The notes under the pieces are model-generated. The model was not told the origin of the DNA, searched no databases, and saw only the letters and a program-made list of their open reading frames with translations. 64,000 nucleotides of DNA, taken from NCBI RefSeq assembly GCF_025384765.1, contig NZ_VHLL01000004.1, positions 62,001-126,000 on the forward strand, read 5' to 3'. This document shows, piece by piece, positions 1-8,511 of this stretch (position 1 is its first letter; each line of letters starts with the position of its first letter). The DNA is from Methanoculleus formosensis (lineage in GTDB: Archaea; Halobacteriota; Methanomicrobia; Methanomicrobiales; Methanoculleaceae). Both the position numbers and the translations under genes were made by a program.

Positions 1-213
1 GCCGTGGATGACGCGCCACCCGGTCTCTATGCCGAGGCTGTTTGTCAGGAGCGTCAGGGATGAGAGGATCTGGGAGACTCCTCCGCCGTAGTAGGTGGAG
101 TTCATGTGCAGGACGTGCATGTCGTGGAGCGGCCGTGCCTTCGCCTCGATGCGGCGTACGACCTCTTTTCCGACGTACTGTTCGTAGTCCCCGATGGTGT
201 GAATCACGCTCAT
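1..213 (-). CDS. TreT/trehalose-synthase-like family 4 glycosyltransferase (5' part only)
   Basis: Only the first 71 residues lie in the window; the gene runs off the left edge. The reverse strand reads DYEQYVGKEVVRRIEAKA, then VLHMNSTYYGGGVSQIL and GWRVIHG. This matches the N-terminus of archaeal trehalose glycosyltransferring synthases (TreT, GT4), in which HxNSTxxGGGVxEIL is the first Rossmann strand and its glycine loop. TreT makes trehalose from NDP-glucose and glucose, a compatible-solute pathway. An in-frame ATG at 252 gives an alternative start 13 codons earlier, and neither start has a strong Shine-Dalgarno. A TATA element at 291-296 is shared with the divergent oxidoreductase gene. 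The family call is good; the exact substrate is inferred. Confidence 0.7.
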   Translation of the reverse strand, partial: MSVIHTIGDYEQYVGKEVVRRIEAKARPLHDMHVLHMNSTYYGGGVSQILSSLTLLTNSLGIETGWRVIHG

Positions 214-288
214 CCCGATCGCCCCTGCATCGAAGCGTTCGCTCTTATGCATACCGGTGGGTCCCGGCAGATGACGGTCCTGCATAAC

Positions 289-298
289 GATATATAGG
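289..298. promoter_or_regulatory. Divergent TATA element
   Basis: The stretch GATATATAGG is nearly symmetric and lies between two divergent genes. It is 40 nt before the ATG of the oxidoreductase at 334 and 39-78 nt before the candidate starts of the glycosyltransferase, so it could act as the archaeal TATA box for either direction. Confidence 0.45.
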
Positions 299-333
299 TG
301 CCGCGGCACCCACCAGCGAAGAGAGGAAGAAGC

Positions 334-1881
334 ATGGAAGAGGCACCGGAACGAGACGAGAGTCTGCCGGGAAGGGCAGAGTCGTACTGGATGGCCACCT
401 CGCCGGAGACGGGGTTTCCGCCGCTCGACGGGGACGGGCGCGTGGACGTCACGGTGATCGGCGGCGGGATAGCGGGCATCACCACGGCGTTTCTGCTGAA
501 GAAGGCGAGGCTGACCGTCGCCCTCATCGACGCCTACCGGATTGTAACAGGCGCCACCGGCCATACAACGGCGAAGGTCACGGTGCTCCACCGGCTGATC
601 TACGCCGACCTGATCGACCGGTTTGGGGGTAGATTGGCCCGGCAGTATGCCGCTGCGAACCGGGCGGGGGTCGAGACGGTCGCGTCCCTCGTCCGGGAGT
701 ACGACATCCCGTGCAGTTTCGAGCGGAAACCTGCCTACACCTACGCGGAGTCGGAAGAGGAGCGGGAGAAGGTCATGGCCGAGGTTGACGCGGCACGGCA
801 CCTCGGGCTTCCTGCGGCGTTCACGGAGGACGTCCCGCTGCCGGGAGAGAGCCACGGGGCGGTGGTCCTCGAAGGCCAGGCGCAGTTTCACCCGCGTAAC
901 TACCTCCTGCTCCTCGCCGGACACCTCCCCGGGGAGGGGAGTTACGTCTTTGAGATGACGAGAGCCGTAGGCATCGAGGAGCGGGCGGACGGCGTCGCGG
1001 TGAAGACCGACCGCGGCACACTCCACTCCGGTCACGCGGTTCTCGCGACCCACTACCCCATCTATGACCGTCCCGGTGCATACTACGCCCGGATGCAACC
1101 GTCGCGGTCTTACGCGCTCGGCGTCCGGATCGACGAGCCGTTCCCAAACGGGATCTTCATCAACGCGAGCGACCCCGTTCACTCGTGGCGGTCACAGCCC
1201 GCGGCCGACGGCGACCTCGTCATCGTCACCGGCGCGGCGCACGGCACCGGGCAGGTGACCGATACCCGGGCGCATTACCGCGACCTCGAGGCCTACGCCC
1301 GGTCGGTCTACCCGGTGAGATCGGTCGACTACCACTGGTCGGCGCAGGACTACATAACGGCCGACCGCGTCCCCTACATCGGCCGCCTTGCCGGGGGGCA
1401 CGACCGGATCTATGTCGCAACGGGGTTTTGCAAATGGGGGATGGCCGCCGGCACCGCGGCGGGGATGATCCTCACCGACCTGATCCGGGGGCGCGAGAAC
1501 CCCTGGGCGGAGGTCTTCGACCCCTCCCGGTTCCGGGAGCAGCCGGAGTTCCCCGACCGGGTGCAAAAGAAGATCGAGGCCGCGGGAGGGGCGATCGAGG
1601 TCGATGCGGCCGGTTTCGACCGGGAGGTCGCGGCGATACCGCCCGGGGAGGGGAAGGTCGTCGAGGTGGGAGGGCAGCGAGTCGCGGTCTTCCGCGACGA
1701 CCGCGGCGGGGTCCGCCCGCTGGACCCGACCTGCATGCACATGGGCTGCACCGTCGCGTGGAACAACGCGGAGAAGTCCTGGGACTGCCCCTGCCACGGT
1801 TCCCGCTACGCCGCCGACGGGAGGGTGATCGAGAGCCCGACAGTGAGGAACCTGCGGAGGAAAGAGGTCGTGCGGCGGTAA
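334..1881 (+). CDS. FAD-dependent oxidoreductase with C-terminal Rieske [2Fe-2S] domain (copy 1)
   Basis: A 515-aa protein. Near residue 37 it has a dinucleotide-binding fold, [17 protein letters not shown], followed by an acidic strand end (ALIDAY) typical of DAO-family flavoproteins. The last 100 residues form a Rieske domain with CMHMGC and CPCHGS, the two Cys-x-His/Cys-x-x-His cluster ligand pairs. The layout is that of Bacillus YhfW-like proteins; the natural substrate is unknown. GAGAGGAAG at 321-329 fits a start at 334, so an upstream in-frame codon at 298 was not used. A close paralogue follows directly at 1968. Whether the Rieske centre accepts electrons from the flavin is inferred from the fusion. 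Confidence 0.85.
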   Translation: MEEAPERDESLPGRAESYWMATSPETGFPPLDGDGRVDVTVIGGGIAGITTAFLLKKARLTVALIDAYRIVTGATGHTTAKVTVLHRLIYADLIDRFGGRLARQYAAANRAGVETVASLVREYDIPCSFERKPAYTYAESEEEREKVMAEVDAARHLGLPAAFTEDVPLPGESHGAVVLEGQAQFHPRNYLLLLAGHLPGEGSYVFEMTRAVGIEERADGVAVKTDRGTLHSGHAVLATHYPIYDRPGAYYARMQPSRSYALGVRIDEPFPNGIFINASDPVHSWRSQPAADGDLVIVTGAAHGTGQVTDTRAHYRDLEAYARSVYPVRSVDYHWSAQDYITADRVPYIGRLAGGHDRIYVATGFCKWGMAAGTAAGMILTDLIRGRENPWAEVFDPSRFREQPEFPDRVQKKIEAAGGAIEVDAAGFDREVAAIPPGEGKVVEVGGQRVAVFRDDRGGVRPLDPTCMHMGCTVAWNNAEKSWDCPCHGSRYAADGRVIESPTVRNLRRKEVVRR

Positions 1882-1937
1882 CTCCGGGGCGGGAGGGGGG
1901 CGGTGCGCTGCACCGTACTCCGGCCCCATACCCAGAC

Positions 1938-1944
1938 TATATAT
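1938..1944 (+). promoter_or_regulatory. TATA box of the second oxidoreductase
   Basis: TATATAT is centred about 27 nt before the ATG at 1968, so the mRNA is probably leaderless or nearly so. It shows that the two paralogues are separately transcribed despite lying in tandem. Confidence 0.5.
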
Positions 1945-1967
1945 GCTCCCGGCGGAAGGGGGCGGGC

Positions 1968-3509
1968 ATGGAGCATTGGCCGGGAGCATATGGCCTGCCG
2001 GGAAAGGCGGAGTCGTACTGGATGGAGACTACCGCGGCGGAGACGCCGCATCCCTCGCTACCGGGGAACCTGGAGACCGACGTGGCGGTCGTGGGCGGGG
2101 GTATCGTCGGGATCACCGCCGCCGTCCTGCTCAAGCAGGCGGGCTACGCGGTCGCCCTGATCGACGGTGACCGGGTCGCAGGAGGGGTGACCGGGCATAC
2201 GACGGCGAAGGTCACGGCGCTCCACCGGTTGATCTACACCGAACTCATCGACCGGTTCGGGGGCAGGCTGGCACAGCAGTATGCCGAAGCGAACCAGGCG
2301 GCGATCGAGGCGATAGCATCGATCGCCCGGGAGCACACCATCGCCTGCGACTTTGTCCGAAAACCGGCCTATACCTACGCGGAGACGGAAGAGGAGCGGG
2401 AGAAGGTCGCGGCCGAGGCGGATGCGGCACGGAGTCTCGGGCTACCGGCCACGTTCGTCGAGGAGATCCCGCTCCCCGCCCGGAGTTACGGCGCGGTGGT
2501 CATGGAGAACCAGGCGCAGTTCCACCCGGTAAAGTACCTCCTGCACCTGGCGTCGCTGATCCCTGGCGACGGGAGCGGGATCTACGAGAAGACCCGGGCG
2601 TTCGAGGTGCAGGACGGGGGAGGCCGCTGCACGGTCAGGACGACGTCGGGAACCGTCACGGCAGAGAGCGTGATCCTCGCGACCCATTACCCCTTCTACG
2701 ATGCGCCCGGGTTCTACTTCGCCCGGATGGAGCCGTCGCGCTCCTACGCGCTCGGTGTCCGGATCGACGAGCCGTTCCCGGACGGCCTCTTCATCAACGC
2801 GAGCAATCCCACCCACTCCTGGCGGTCGCAGCCCACGGCCGACGGCGGCGAACTCGTCATCGTCGGCGGCATGGAGCACCGGACCGGCGAGGGCGTGGAC
2901 ACGCGGAGGCACTACCGCGACCTCGAGGCCTACGCCAGGTCGGTCTACCCGGTAACGTCCGTCGACTACCGGTGGTCGGCGCAGGACTACATCACCATCG
3001 ACGGCGTCCCTTACATCGGCCGACTCGCCGACGGCCACGAGAACGTCTACATCGCGACCGGACTGCGGAAGTGGGGGATGACCAACGGCACCGCGGCCGC
3101 AACGATCATCACCGACATGATCCGGGGGCGCGAGAACCCCTGGGCGGAGGTCTACGCCCCCAACCGGTTCAAACCGGCGGCATCTGCCCGGCGGTTCCTC
3201 GCGCACAACATCGAGGTCGCCGAGAAGTACATCGGCGGCGCGATATCCCGGCCGGCCGGGGACCTCGCGGACGTCGCGCCCGGCGAGGGGAGGATCCTGA
3301 TGATCGAGGGGAAGAAGGCCGGCGTCTTCCGGGACGAGAAAGGGCGGGTCCACGCGGTCAACCCCACCTGCACCCACCTCGGATGCGTCGCTGCGTGGAA
3401 CAGCGCCGAAGAGACCTGGGACTGCCCCTGCCACGGCTCGCGCTACGATGCCGACGGAAGGGTGATCCACGGGCCGGCGGTGAAGGATCTTGCGCCGCGG
3501 GAGGGGTGA
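1968..3509 (+). CDS. FAD-dependent oxidoreductase with C-terminal Rieske domain (copy 2)
   Basis: A 513-aa paralogue of the preceding gene, collinear along its length. It shares the opening [10 protein letters not shown], the glycine motif [17 protein letters not shown], the block [20 protein letters not shown], and the Rieske ligands in CTHLGC and CPCHGSRY. Both copies keep every visible cofactor residue, so both should be active. They differ mostly around residues 400-440, just before the Rieske domain. The long open frame extends upstream to 1185, but that part is the other-frame shadow of copy 1. The true start is the ATG at 1968, behind the TATA box at 1938. The tandem arrangement points to recent duplication with possible substrate divergence. 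Confidence 0.85.
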   Translation: MEHWPGAYGLPGKAESYWMETTAAETPHPSLPGNLETDVAVVGGGIVGITAAVLLKQAGYAVALIDGDRVAGGVTGHTTAKVTALHRLIYTELIDRFGGRLAQQYAEANQAAIEAIASIAREHTIACDFVRKPAYTYAETEEEREKVAAEADAARSLGLPATFVEEIPLPARSYGAVVMENQAQFHPVKYLLHLASLIPGDGSGIYEKTRAFEVQDGGGRCTVRTTSGTVTAESVILATHYPFYDAPGFYFARMEPSRSYALGVRIDEPFPDGLFINASNPTHSWRSQPTADGGELVIVGGMEHRTGEGVDTRRHYRDLEAYARSVYPVTSVDYRWSAQDYITIDGVPYIGRLADGHENVYIATGLRKWGMTNGTAAATIITDMIRGRENPWAEVYAPNRFKPAASARRFLAHNIEVAEKYIGGAISRPAGDLADVAPGEGRILMIEGKKAGVFRDEKGRVHAVNPTCTHLGCVAAWNSAEETWDCPCHGSRYDADGRVIHGPAVKDLAPREG

Positions 3510-3588
3510 ATTTCTGCCCGAGGGAGAGCGATGCCATGTAGATTTCAGGCGCTCAGACTTGTCACGATTTGTCGCTTGCTCTCCCATG

Positions 3589-3769
3589 CACGGATTCCGA
3601 GAGGCTATCGCCATGCACTGCCCGCCCCCCCAGGGGGGGCGGGAGGAGCGCGCAGCGCGGGCGGTGGGGGGTTACAGGCAAGTTTCTAAAGTGGAGACAG
3701 GGGAGGGGGGATGCTCCCCCCTCCCCGCGAGCCGCCTCCCCCAATGGCGATATCCGATGGAAAGCCGTG
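3589..3769. repeat. MITE-like dispersed repeat, copy A (inside the 3510-3965 intergenic gap)
   Basis: A 181-bp non-coding element whose ends are imperfect inverted repeats: CACGGATTCCGAGAGGCTAT on the left, and CACGGCTTTCCATCGGATAT read on the other strand from the right, each followed by CGCCAT. Inside are two strong hairpins, a C7/G7 palindrome at 3621-3643 and a GGGGAGG/CCTCCCC palindrome near 3699-3726. An inverted homologue lies at 33906-34070. The remainder of the 456-bp gap shows no gene, apart from the TATA box of the next gene near 3931. Confidence 0.7.
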
Positions 3770-3930
3770 TTAAAAAGGTGACCGAGGTCTCCCCTTCAAG
3801 CATCACATTTTCGGCAGTCGCACCTCACTGCCCTCGGGTATTCTAACCCCCGCTCGGGAAAGATGTATTCTCGGGACTATCCCCACCCGGAGAACAGACA
3901 CCCTCCCCAAGCAAAAACAGGATGGATAAC

Positions 3931-3939
3931 TATAAATCC
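3931..3939 (+). promoter_or_regulatory. TATA box of the DUF1922 gene
   Basis: CTATAAATC lies about 30 nt before the ATG at 3966, with no Shine-Dalgarno between them. This fits a leaderless transcript. Confidence 0.5.
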
Positions 3940-3965
3940 GCCCGCCCGCACAACTCCCAGTAATC

Positions 3966-4232
3966 ATGTATCTCGTCATTCGCTGTCCGGGCTGCAAGAC
4001 CTTCAACTATGTGGACCGCTATCAGCGCTGGAGGCTCTGCCCGATGTGCGGCGAGGTGATCAACGTCGGCCGTGCACCGGTCTACCTGGACGCCGACGAC
4101 TTCCTGGATGCAGAACGGGTGGTGGAGCAGCTCGAGTCCTACCTGCACCAGACCGGGAAAAAAGATCTCACCGAACAGGACATCCGCCAGCTAAGGGCGC
4201 AGTATGCCCGGTGGGTGAAGAACCGGGCCTGA
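3966..4232 (+). CDS. DUF1922-type zinc-ribbon protein
   Basis: An 88-aa protein. The first 40 residues carry two Cys pairs, CPGC and CPMC, then INVGRAPVYLDADDF, matching the small DUF1922 zinc-ribbon family of methanogens (MTH1184 type). The helical tail is charged (HQTGKKDLTEQDIRQL) and longer than in that prototype. No biochemical role is established for the family; nucleic-acid or protein binding through the ribbon is inference. It is transcribed convergently toward the Fwd operon, and its stop codon abuts that of the small zinc-ribbon gene on the other strand (4233). The TATA-to-ATG distance suggests a leaderless start. Confidence 0.75.
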   Translation: MYLVIRCPGCKTFNYVDRYQRWRLCPMCGEVINVGRAPVYLDADDFLDAERVVEQLESYLHQTGKKDLTEQDIRQLRAQYARWVKNRA

Positions 4233-4382
4233 TCACCAGAGACGCCCGCAGCCCGGGCAGAGCATGCTCACTCTTCTTCCACAGTGCGGGCAGTAAAGAC
4301 CCGTGCGCTCGTTGCTTTCCAGCGGTCGCCCACACCGCTTGCAGTGGATCGGGGCCTCGAACCCACACTCGTGCCTGACCAT
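4233..4382 (-). CDS. 49-aa double zinc-ribbon protein at the end of the fwd operon
   Basis: A short open frame reads MVRHECGFEAPIHCKRCGRP, continues through YCPHCGRR, and ends MLCPGCGRLW. It has one lone Cys and three Cys-x-x-Cys knuckles (CKRC, CPHC, CPGC), enough for one or two zinc sites. Its ATG overlaps the TGA of fwdC by one base (TGATG), so it is translationally coupled as the last gene of the eha-fwd operon. The coupling suggests a role in assembly or regulation of formylmethanofuran dehydrogenase, but that is inference; I do not recognise a named family. The coding call rests on Cys spacing, coupling and a clean stop beside the convergent gene. Confidence 0.7.
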   Translation of the reverse strand: MVRHECGFEAPIHCKRCGRPLESNERTGLYCPHCGRRVSMLCPGCGRLW

Positions 4383-5149
4383 CAGTCCAGATATTCGTAG
4401 TCCTTCACAAAAAGGTTTCCTTTCCCGCGGTTTGCAAGATCGCCGGTAAACTGGATAAGCGTGCGCCCTTCGTGCTGCACCGTCCCGACCTTCCTGAACG
4501 TGGGGATCATCCCCCGCGCAGTCCCGTAGACGTAGCAGGAGCCTCCCTTCATGTTCGCGGCCGGACGGCTGCAGTTCCCGTGGACGACGAGCGTGCCGCT
4601 GTGTATCTCCGCTCCGGCCATATCCCCGGCATCGCCGTGCACGACCACCGTGCCGCCGGCGAGACTCTCCGCGAGGAAATCCCCGGCGCGGCCGAAGACC
4701 TCCACGGTGCCTCCCTTCATCCCTTTCCGGCCGCCGCGGTATCCCGAGGCGCAGTAGTCGGCGACGTCGCCCCGGCAGACGATGGTCCCGCCCGCCATCT
4801 CCCGCCCGAGCCAGCCGTCGGCGTTCCCGTGGACCTCGATCGTCCCGCCGCTCATGAAGTTACCGCAGTGCATCCCGATGCCGCCGAGGACTGTGATCCT
4901 GCCGGCATCCATGTACTCGCCGACCCTCTTCAACCGGCAGGTGTCGCCCGATAAGACGACCTCGACATCTTCCGCCCGGTCGGCGCTCCCCTCCACCGAG
5001 ACCGAGAAGGCCTCATCGAGCCGGAGCTCACGGTTTCCCCGCCAGACCGAGAGGTCGGTGCCGGAGAGGAAGTTCTTCGGGACGATCGACTCCGCCTCGA
5101 TGGGGATGAACCCCTTCGTCATGGGTTTCATCGCGAGCGTGACCTTCAT
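4382..5149 (-). CDS. fwdC: Formylmethanofuran dehydrogenase subunit C
   Basis: A 255-aa protein built of repeated G-x-x-G-x-x-x-G turns: MSGGTIEVHGNADGWLGREM, GGRKGMKGGTVEVFGRAGDF and HSGTLVVHGNCSRPAANMKG. This is the right-handed beta-helix shared by FwdC and the C-terminal domain of glutamate synthase. FwdC is the structural subunit that holds the FwdA and FwdB active sites together in the CO2-fixing complex. The start at 5149 overlaps the fwdA stop as ATGA; a GTG/ATG eight codons upstream was rejected for that reason. The product ends in KDYEYLD, which is coupled to the downstream zinc-ribbon gene. Confidence 0.92.
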   Translation of the reverse strand: MKVTLAMKPMTKGFIPIEAESIVPKNFLSGTDLSVWRGNRELRLDEAFSVSVEGSADRAEDVEVVLSGDTCRLKRVGEYMDAGRITVLGGIGMHCGNFMSGGTIEVHGNADGWLGREMAGGTIVCRGDVADYCASGYRGGRKGMKGGTVEVFGRAGDFLAESLAGGTVVVHGDAGDMAGAEIHSGTLVVHGNCSRPAANMKGGSCYVYGTARGMIPTFRKVGTVQHEGRTLIQFTGDLANRGKGNLFVKDYEYLD

Positions 5150-6846
5150 AGGTCGGCCTCCGTCTCGATGCACCGGCTCCGGGTCAGGTACTCATCCTGC
5201 ACCGGGTAGTTCCTCATGCGGACGGTGTAGTAGCGGTCGAACTTCTCGATGAAGTCTGGATCCTTCCCCATATCGTAGTTCTCCGGAACCTTTGGTCTGA
5301 CCCAGAACGTGGCGTTGCTCCCGTGCACCAGGCACTCGCCCCGCCGGGCGACGACCCTGCCCCGCTTGATCGTGTACTCGGTCTGGCTGAACCCGTCGAT
5401 CACCTTCTGGTACTCGGCTGCGGGGTCCACCTCGTCGATCCTGAGCGGATAGATGGCGACGTCCGCATCGGCGCCGGGAGCGAGGTGTCCTTTCCCGAGA
5501 TCCTGGATCCCGAGCGCCCTCGCGCCACCCGCCCGGGTCATCACCGCGATCTCGTGCCAGTCGAGTTCGCGCTCGATCGCCGGCAGGGGCACCCGTGATT
5601 CGGTATCGGGGTGAACCGTCGCGAACTCAGCGTCGCGATACCTCTTGCTCATCAGGAGGGCGATGATCTCCGGGTATTTGACGAACGGCGCCCCGTTCGG
5701 GTTGTCCGTCGTGAGCAGGCACTGCCAGGGGCTCTTCGTGAGGAGCGCGAGCTCGAGGCCGATCGCCCACATGATCGAGTTGACCAGGTTCTTGCGCCGA
5801 TAGATGACCGGGATGATCCCCGAGCCCGTCTCGAGTTCCACATCGTGGTTGCTCCACTTGTCGTGGTGGAGGCGGTAGAGGTTGAACTCCATCGGCCCGT
5901 CGGCGGTCATCGTCGTCGTCCGGCCGAACATCACCTGCCCCATATCGATGACGATCTGCGGGCGCATGTTGACGTAGTTCGCGATCGGCTCGCTCTTCGA
6001 GCAGAAGTCCTTCCACCCCGACCCGCCGTAGGCGTGGAACTGGACATGGGTCGCGTACAGCGTCTGCCGCTTCTTGTTCAGGTCCGGGATGAGGCCGAAC
6101 GACCCGAGCGTACAGGTGTAGTTCCCCGGGGTGCCGAGGTTATTGCAGTGGAGGTGCACCGAGTGCGGGAGGTGCAGGAGTTCGTTCGCCTCCACGACCG
6201 ACCGGATGATCTCGGCCGGCGTCACCTCGAAGTAGGGCACCGGGTCGCGGATGCAGGTGACGTTCTTGCCCCACTGCCAGGCCTCGGTGCCGCCGGGGTT
6301 CGTGAGTTTGACGCCGAACCCTTTTACGGCCGAAAGCGTCCAGGCGATGATGGCGGCGACCCGTTTCGTATCGCCGTCGCGGATCGCCTCCAGGATCCCC
6401 CAGTTCCCGTCGAAGAGGGTGTTCGCCATCGTGTCCTGCAGCGGCGTGTAGGAGAACTCCTCGTGGGTGTGCCGTGCCTCCAGCGGCGCCATCGCGCCCT
6501 CGAGCAGGGTGGTGTAGCCCATCACGCTGTAGCGGTAACTGTTGCCGTAGGTCGTCGGGACGCTGTAGCCGGACGTGGCGTGCATCGCCCCCTGGCGTGG
6601 CGTCCTCCCCGCCCGCATATCCTCCGGGCTCATGTAGCGCCCGAAGTTCACCTTCGTCCCGCAGATATGGGTGTGCGAGTCGATCCCGCCCGGCATCGTG
6701 AGCATCCCGCGAGCGTCGACCACCTCCGCGGCATCGCTCACCTCCTCGACGATCTTCCCATTGCGGATGGCGATGTCCATCACCTCGCCGTTGATACCCC
6801 GGAGGGGGTCGATCACGCAGGCGTTCTTCACCAGGAGTTCGGTCAT
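5146..6846 (-). CDS. fwdA: Formylmethanofuran dehydrogenase subunit A (amidohydrolase)
   Basis: A 566-aa subunit that condenses formate with methanofuran to formylmethanofuran at a binuclear zinc site. The amidohydrolase signature GGIDSHTHICG supplies the first two His ligands near residue 55. Further candidate metal or active-site His residues are in HSVHLHCNNLG and YATHVQFHAYGG, and a late Asp is in LTTDNPNGAPF. The C-terminal half carries PGADADVAIYPL, the small beta-sandwich typical of dihydroorotase-like enzymes. The gene follows fwdB with a 2-nt gap and overlaps fwdC by 4 nt. Length and motifs are complete, with no sign of decay. Confidence 0.94.
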   Translation of the reverse strand: MTELLVKNACVIDPLRGINGEVMDIAIRNGKIVEEVSDAAEVVDARGMLTMPGGIDSHTHICGTKVNFGRYMSPEDMRAGRTPRQGAMHATSGYSVPTTYGNSYRYSVMGYTTLLEGAMAPLEARHTHEEFSYTPLQDTMANTLFDGNWGILEAIRDGDTKRVAAIIAWTLSAVKGFGVKLTNPGGTEAWQWGKNVTCIRDPVPYFEVTPAEIIRSVVEANELLHLPHSVHLHCNNLGTPGNYTCTLGSFGLIPDLNKKRQTLYATHVQFHAYGGSGWKDFCSKSEPIANYVNMRPQIVIDMGQVMFGRTTTMTADGPMEFNLYRLHHDKWSNHDVELETGSGIIPVIYRRKNLVNSIMWAIGLELALLTKSPWQCLLTTDNPNGAPFVKYPEIIALLMSKRYRDAEFATVHPDTESRVPLPAIERELDWHEIAVMTRAGGARALGIQDLGKGHLAPGADADVAIYPLRIDEVDPAAEYQKVIDGFSQTEYTIKRGRVVARRGECLVHGSNATFWVRPKVPENYDMGKDPDFIEKFDRYYTVRMRNYPVQDEYLTRSRCIETEADL

Positions 6847-6848
6847 GG

Positions 6849-8138
6849 TCAGGAAGCCTCCTGCATCAGGGCGTACATCCGGGAGAGAACCTCCTCGTCG
6901 GAGAGGTAGTCAGTCGAGAGGACCCGCCGCGTCCGGATCGGCACCCCGTCCATCCGGTAGGCCGTTCCCTCCGCGTCGATCCCGGTCACCGCGACCGGGA
7001 TCTGGACGTTGCAGAACGCGGTGGTGGCGTTCGGGTAGGGGTCGAGCTGGACGACCGGGATATCGGCGAGGTGCTCCAGGCACCTTCGCGGGAAGTGGGC
7101 GGCCGGATCGCTCCCGACGATCAGCGCCGCGTCGCACTCTTTGCGGGCGAGGATGTCCACCGCCGTCGTCTCTCCCGGGTTGTAGAAGGCGATCCCCCGG
7201 GAGAAGTCGATCCCGAAGGGATACCCGGTCATCCAGGTGTTCACTTCGTTCGACCCGTAGACGTTGTAGTGGCCGCGCATCGCCGAGATGGTGAACTTCG
7301 TGTGCCGGTTCAGCTCCGATATGAGTTCGATGGCGTTCCTGATGTTCTTGTACTTCCCCTGCGTCATCGTGAGACCGAGGCCGAAGTAGACCGCCCCGAA
7401 CTTCGCGGATTTACAGAGGTTCGCCACCCGGACGAGCTGAGCGCGGGTGACGCCCGCGACCGTCCGCGGGATGGTGTCCACCTTCCCCTGGACGATCGCC
7501 CGGAGCGCCGAGAGGACCGCATAGTCCCCGCCGGGCTTGATCTGGATGAACTCATCGGCTATGTTCGCGGTCTCGGTCTTCCTGACGTCGACGACGATCA
7601 CCTTCCGGTCGCGGAAGGCGTTCTCAAGGAAGAACCCTTCCGCGTACCGCGTGTAACGCGAAAGGTGCCGGGGATGGGCGTCGATCGGGTTCGACCCCCA
7701 GTATATGACGAGATCCGCCCGGTTCTTCACCACACCGAGGGTGCATCCCGGGTGCCCGACCTCCTGGATAGCGAGGATCGAGGGGCCGTGGCAGACCGAG
7801 GAAGTGTTGTCGATGACCCCGTGGATGAGTTCGGCCATATGCACCCCCACGCACTGTGCCTCCCCGTGGGTGCCGCTCCACCCATACAGGAGCGGGCGTT
7901 CGGCAGATAGAAGCATATCGGCGGCGTACCGGATCGCCTCATCGTAGGTGATATCCTTCCAGCGGTTCCCGTCGCGCAGGATCGGGTTCTTCATCCTCTT
8001 CTCGCCCATGAACTTCGTCATCCCGAGTTCGCAGGCGTTCGTGACGGCGACCACCCGGTTCCCTTCGACCTCCACCTCGATGTCGTCGCAGAGGCATCCG
8101 CAGAACGGGCAGACCGCGTCCTTAACTATCATAGGCAA
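6849..8138 (-). CDS. fwdB: Formylmethanofuran dehydrogenase subunit B (Mo/W catalytic subunit)
   Basis: A 429-aa molybdopterin oxidoreductase subunit that reduces CO2 to formate. The N-terminal CPFCGCLCDD, with a further Cys at about residue 36 (NACELG), provides the proximal [4Fe-4S] ligands. The metal ligand lies in TSSVCHGPSIL at about residue 116 and is Cys, not selenocysteine. Whether the enzyme uses tungsten or molybdenum cannot be told from the sequence, so fmdB is an equally valid name. The frame overlaps fwdD by 17 nt; a second Met two codons in (MIVKDAV) is an alternative start. The order D-B-A-C matches known operons, but the fwdF/G/H ferredoxin genes are missing from this cluster. 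Confidence 0.94.
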   Translation of the reverse strand: MPMIVKDAVCPFCGCLCDDIEVEVEGNRVVAVTNACELGMTKFMGEKRMKNPILRDGNRWKDITYDEAIRYAADMLLSAERPLLYGWSGTHGEAQCVGVHMAELIHGVIDNTSSVCHGPSILAIQEVGHPGCTLGVVKNRADLVIYWGSNPIDAHPRHLSRYTRYAEGFFLENAFRDRKVIVVDVRKTETANIADEFIQIKPGGDYAVLSALRAIVQGKVDTIPRTVAGVTRAQLVRVANLCKSAKFGAVYFGLGLTMTQGKYKNIRNAIELISELNRHTKFTISAMRGHYNVYGSNEVNTWMTGYPFGIDFSRGIAFYNPGETTAVDILARKECDAALIVGSDPAAHFPRRCLEHLADIPVVQLDPYPNATTAFCNVQIPVAVTGIDAEGTAYRMDGVPIRTRRVLSTDYLSDEEVLSRMYALMQEAS

Positions 8139-8511
8139 GGCCTCCCAGGTCTTCCATCAGTTCGTGAACCAGTTTCGGTGCTTCGTCGGTCGGCTCGATC
8201 TCCACCATGTGGGACTTGAAGTCCGGCATCCCGGTGGAGCGGGTGCCGGCGGCGACGATGTGGTTGGCGTACGGCCCGTAGGGGACGAAGACAGTGCCCA
8301 TCTCCACCTCGACCGATGCGGAGACCCGCATCACGACATCGCCGCACGGCCCGGTCACCCGGACGGTATCCCCGTCGTCGAGGCCGAGTTCCATCATATC
8401 GAACTCGTGCATGAAGCAGGTCGAGGTCTCTGCTGCGTATTCGGGCGACGTCTTGTTCTCGACGGTCACGCCCTGGTTCACCGTTCTGCCGGTGATCATG
8501 AGGAATTTCAT
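8122..8511 (-). CDS. fwdD: Formylmethanofuran dehydrogenase subunit D (molybdopterin dinucleotide-binding)
   Basis: A 129-aa protein with the double-psi beta-barrel of the molydopterin-dinucleotide-binding domain: LDDGDTVRVTGPCGDVVMRV, then VFVPYGPYANHI and an Arg-Ser-Thr-Gly turn. FwdD completes the pterin-binding pocket of FwdB. The ATG at 8511 overlaps the stop of the polyferredoxin gene as ATGA, which fixes the start. The longer open frame extending to 9072 is the other-frame shadow of that ferredoxin. The product overlaps fwdB by 17 nt, so all three genes are probably translationally coupled. Confidence 0.92.
   Translation of the reverse strand: MKFLMITGRTVNQGVTVENKTSPEYAAETSTCFMHEFDMMELGLDDGDTVRVTGPCGDVVMRVSASVEVEMGTVFVPYGPYANHIVAAGTRSTGMPDFKSHMVEIEPTDEAPKLVHELMEDLGGLAYDS

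Noticed and set aside
1185-1967. Extension of the second oxidoreductase to a start at 1185
   Set aside because: The stretch is a shadow of copy 1, and a TATA box and ATG at 1968 set the true start.
5611-6909. Long plus-strand open frame opposite fwdA (432 codons)
   Set aside because: It is Arg/Asp/Val-rich shadow translation of the GC-rich fwdA gene, with no ribosome-binding site or family motif.
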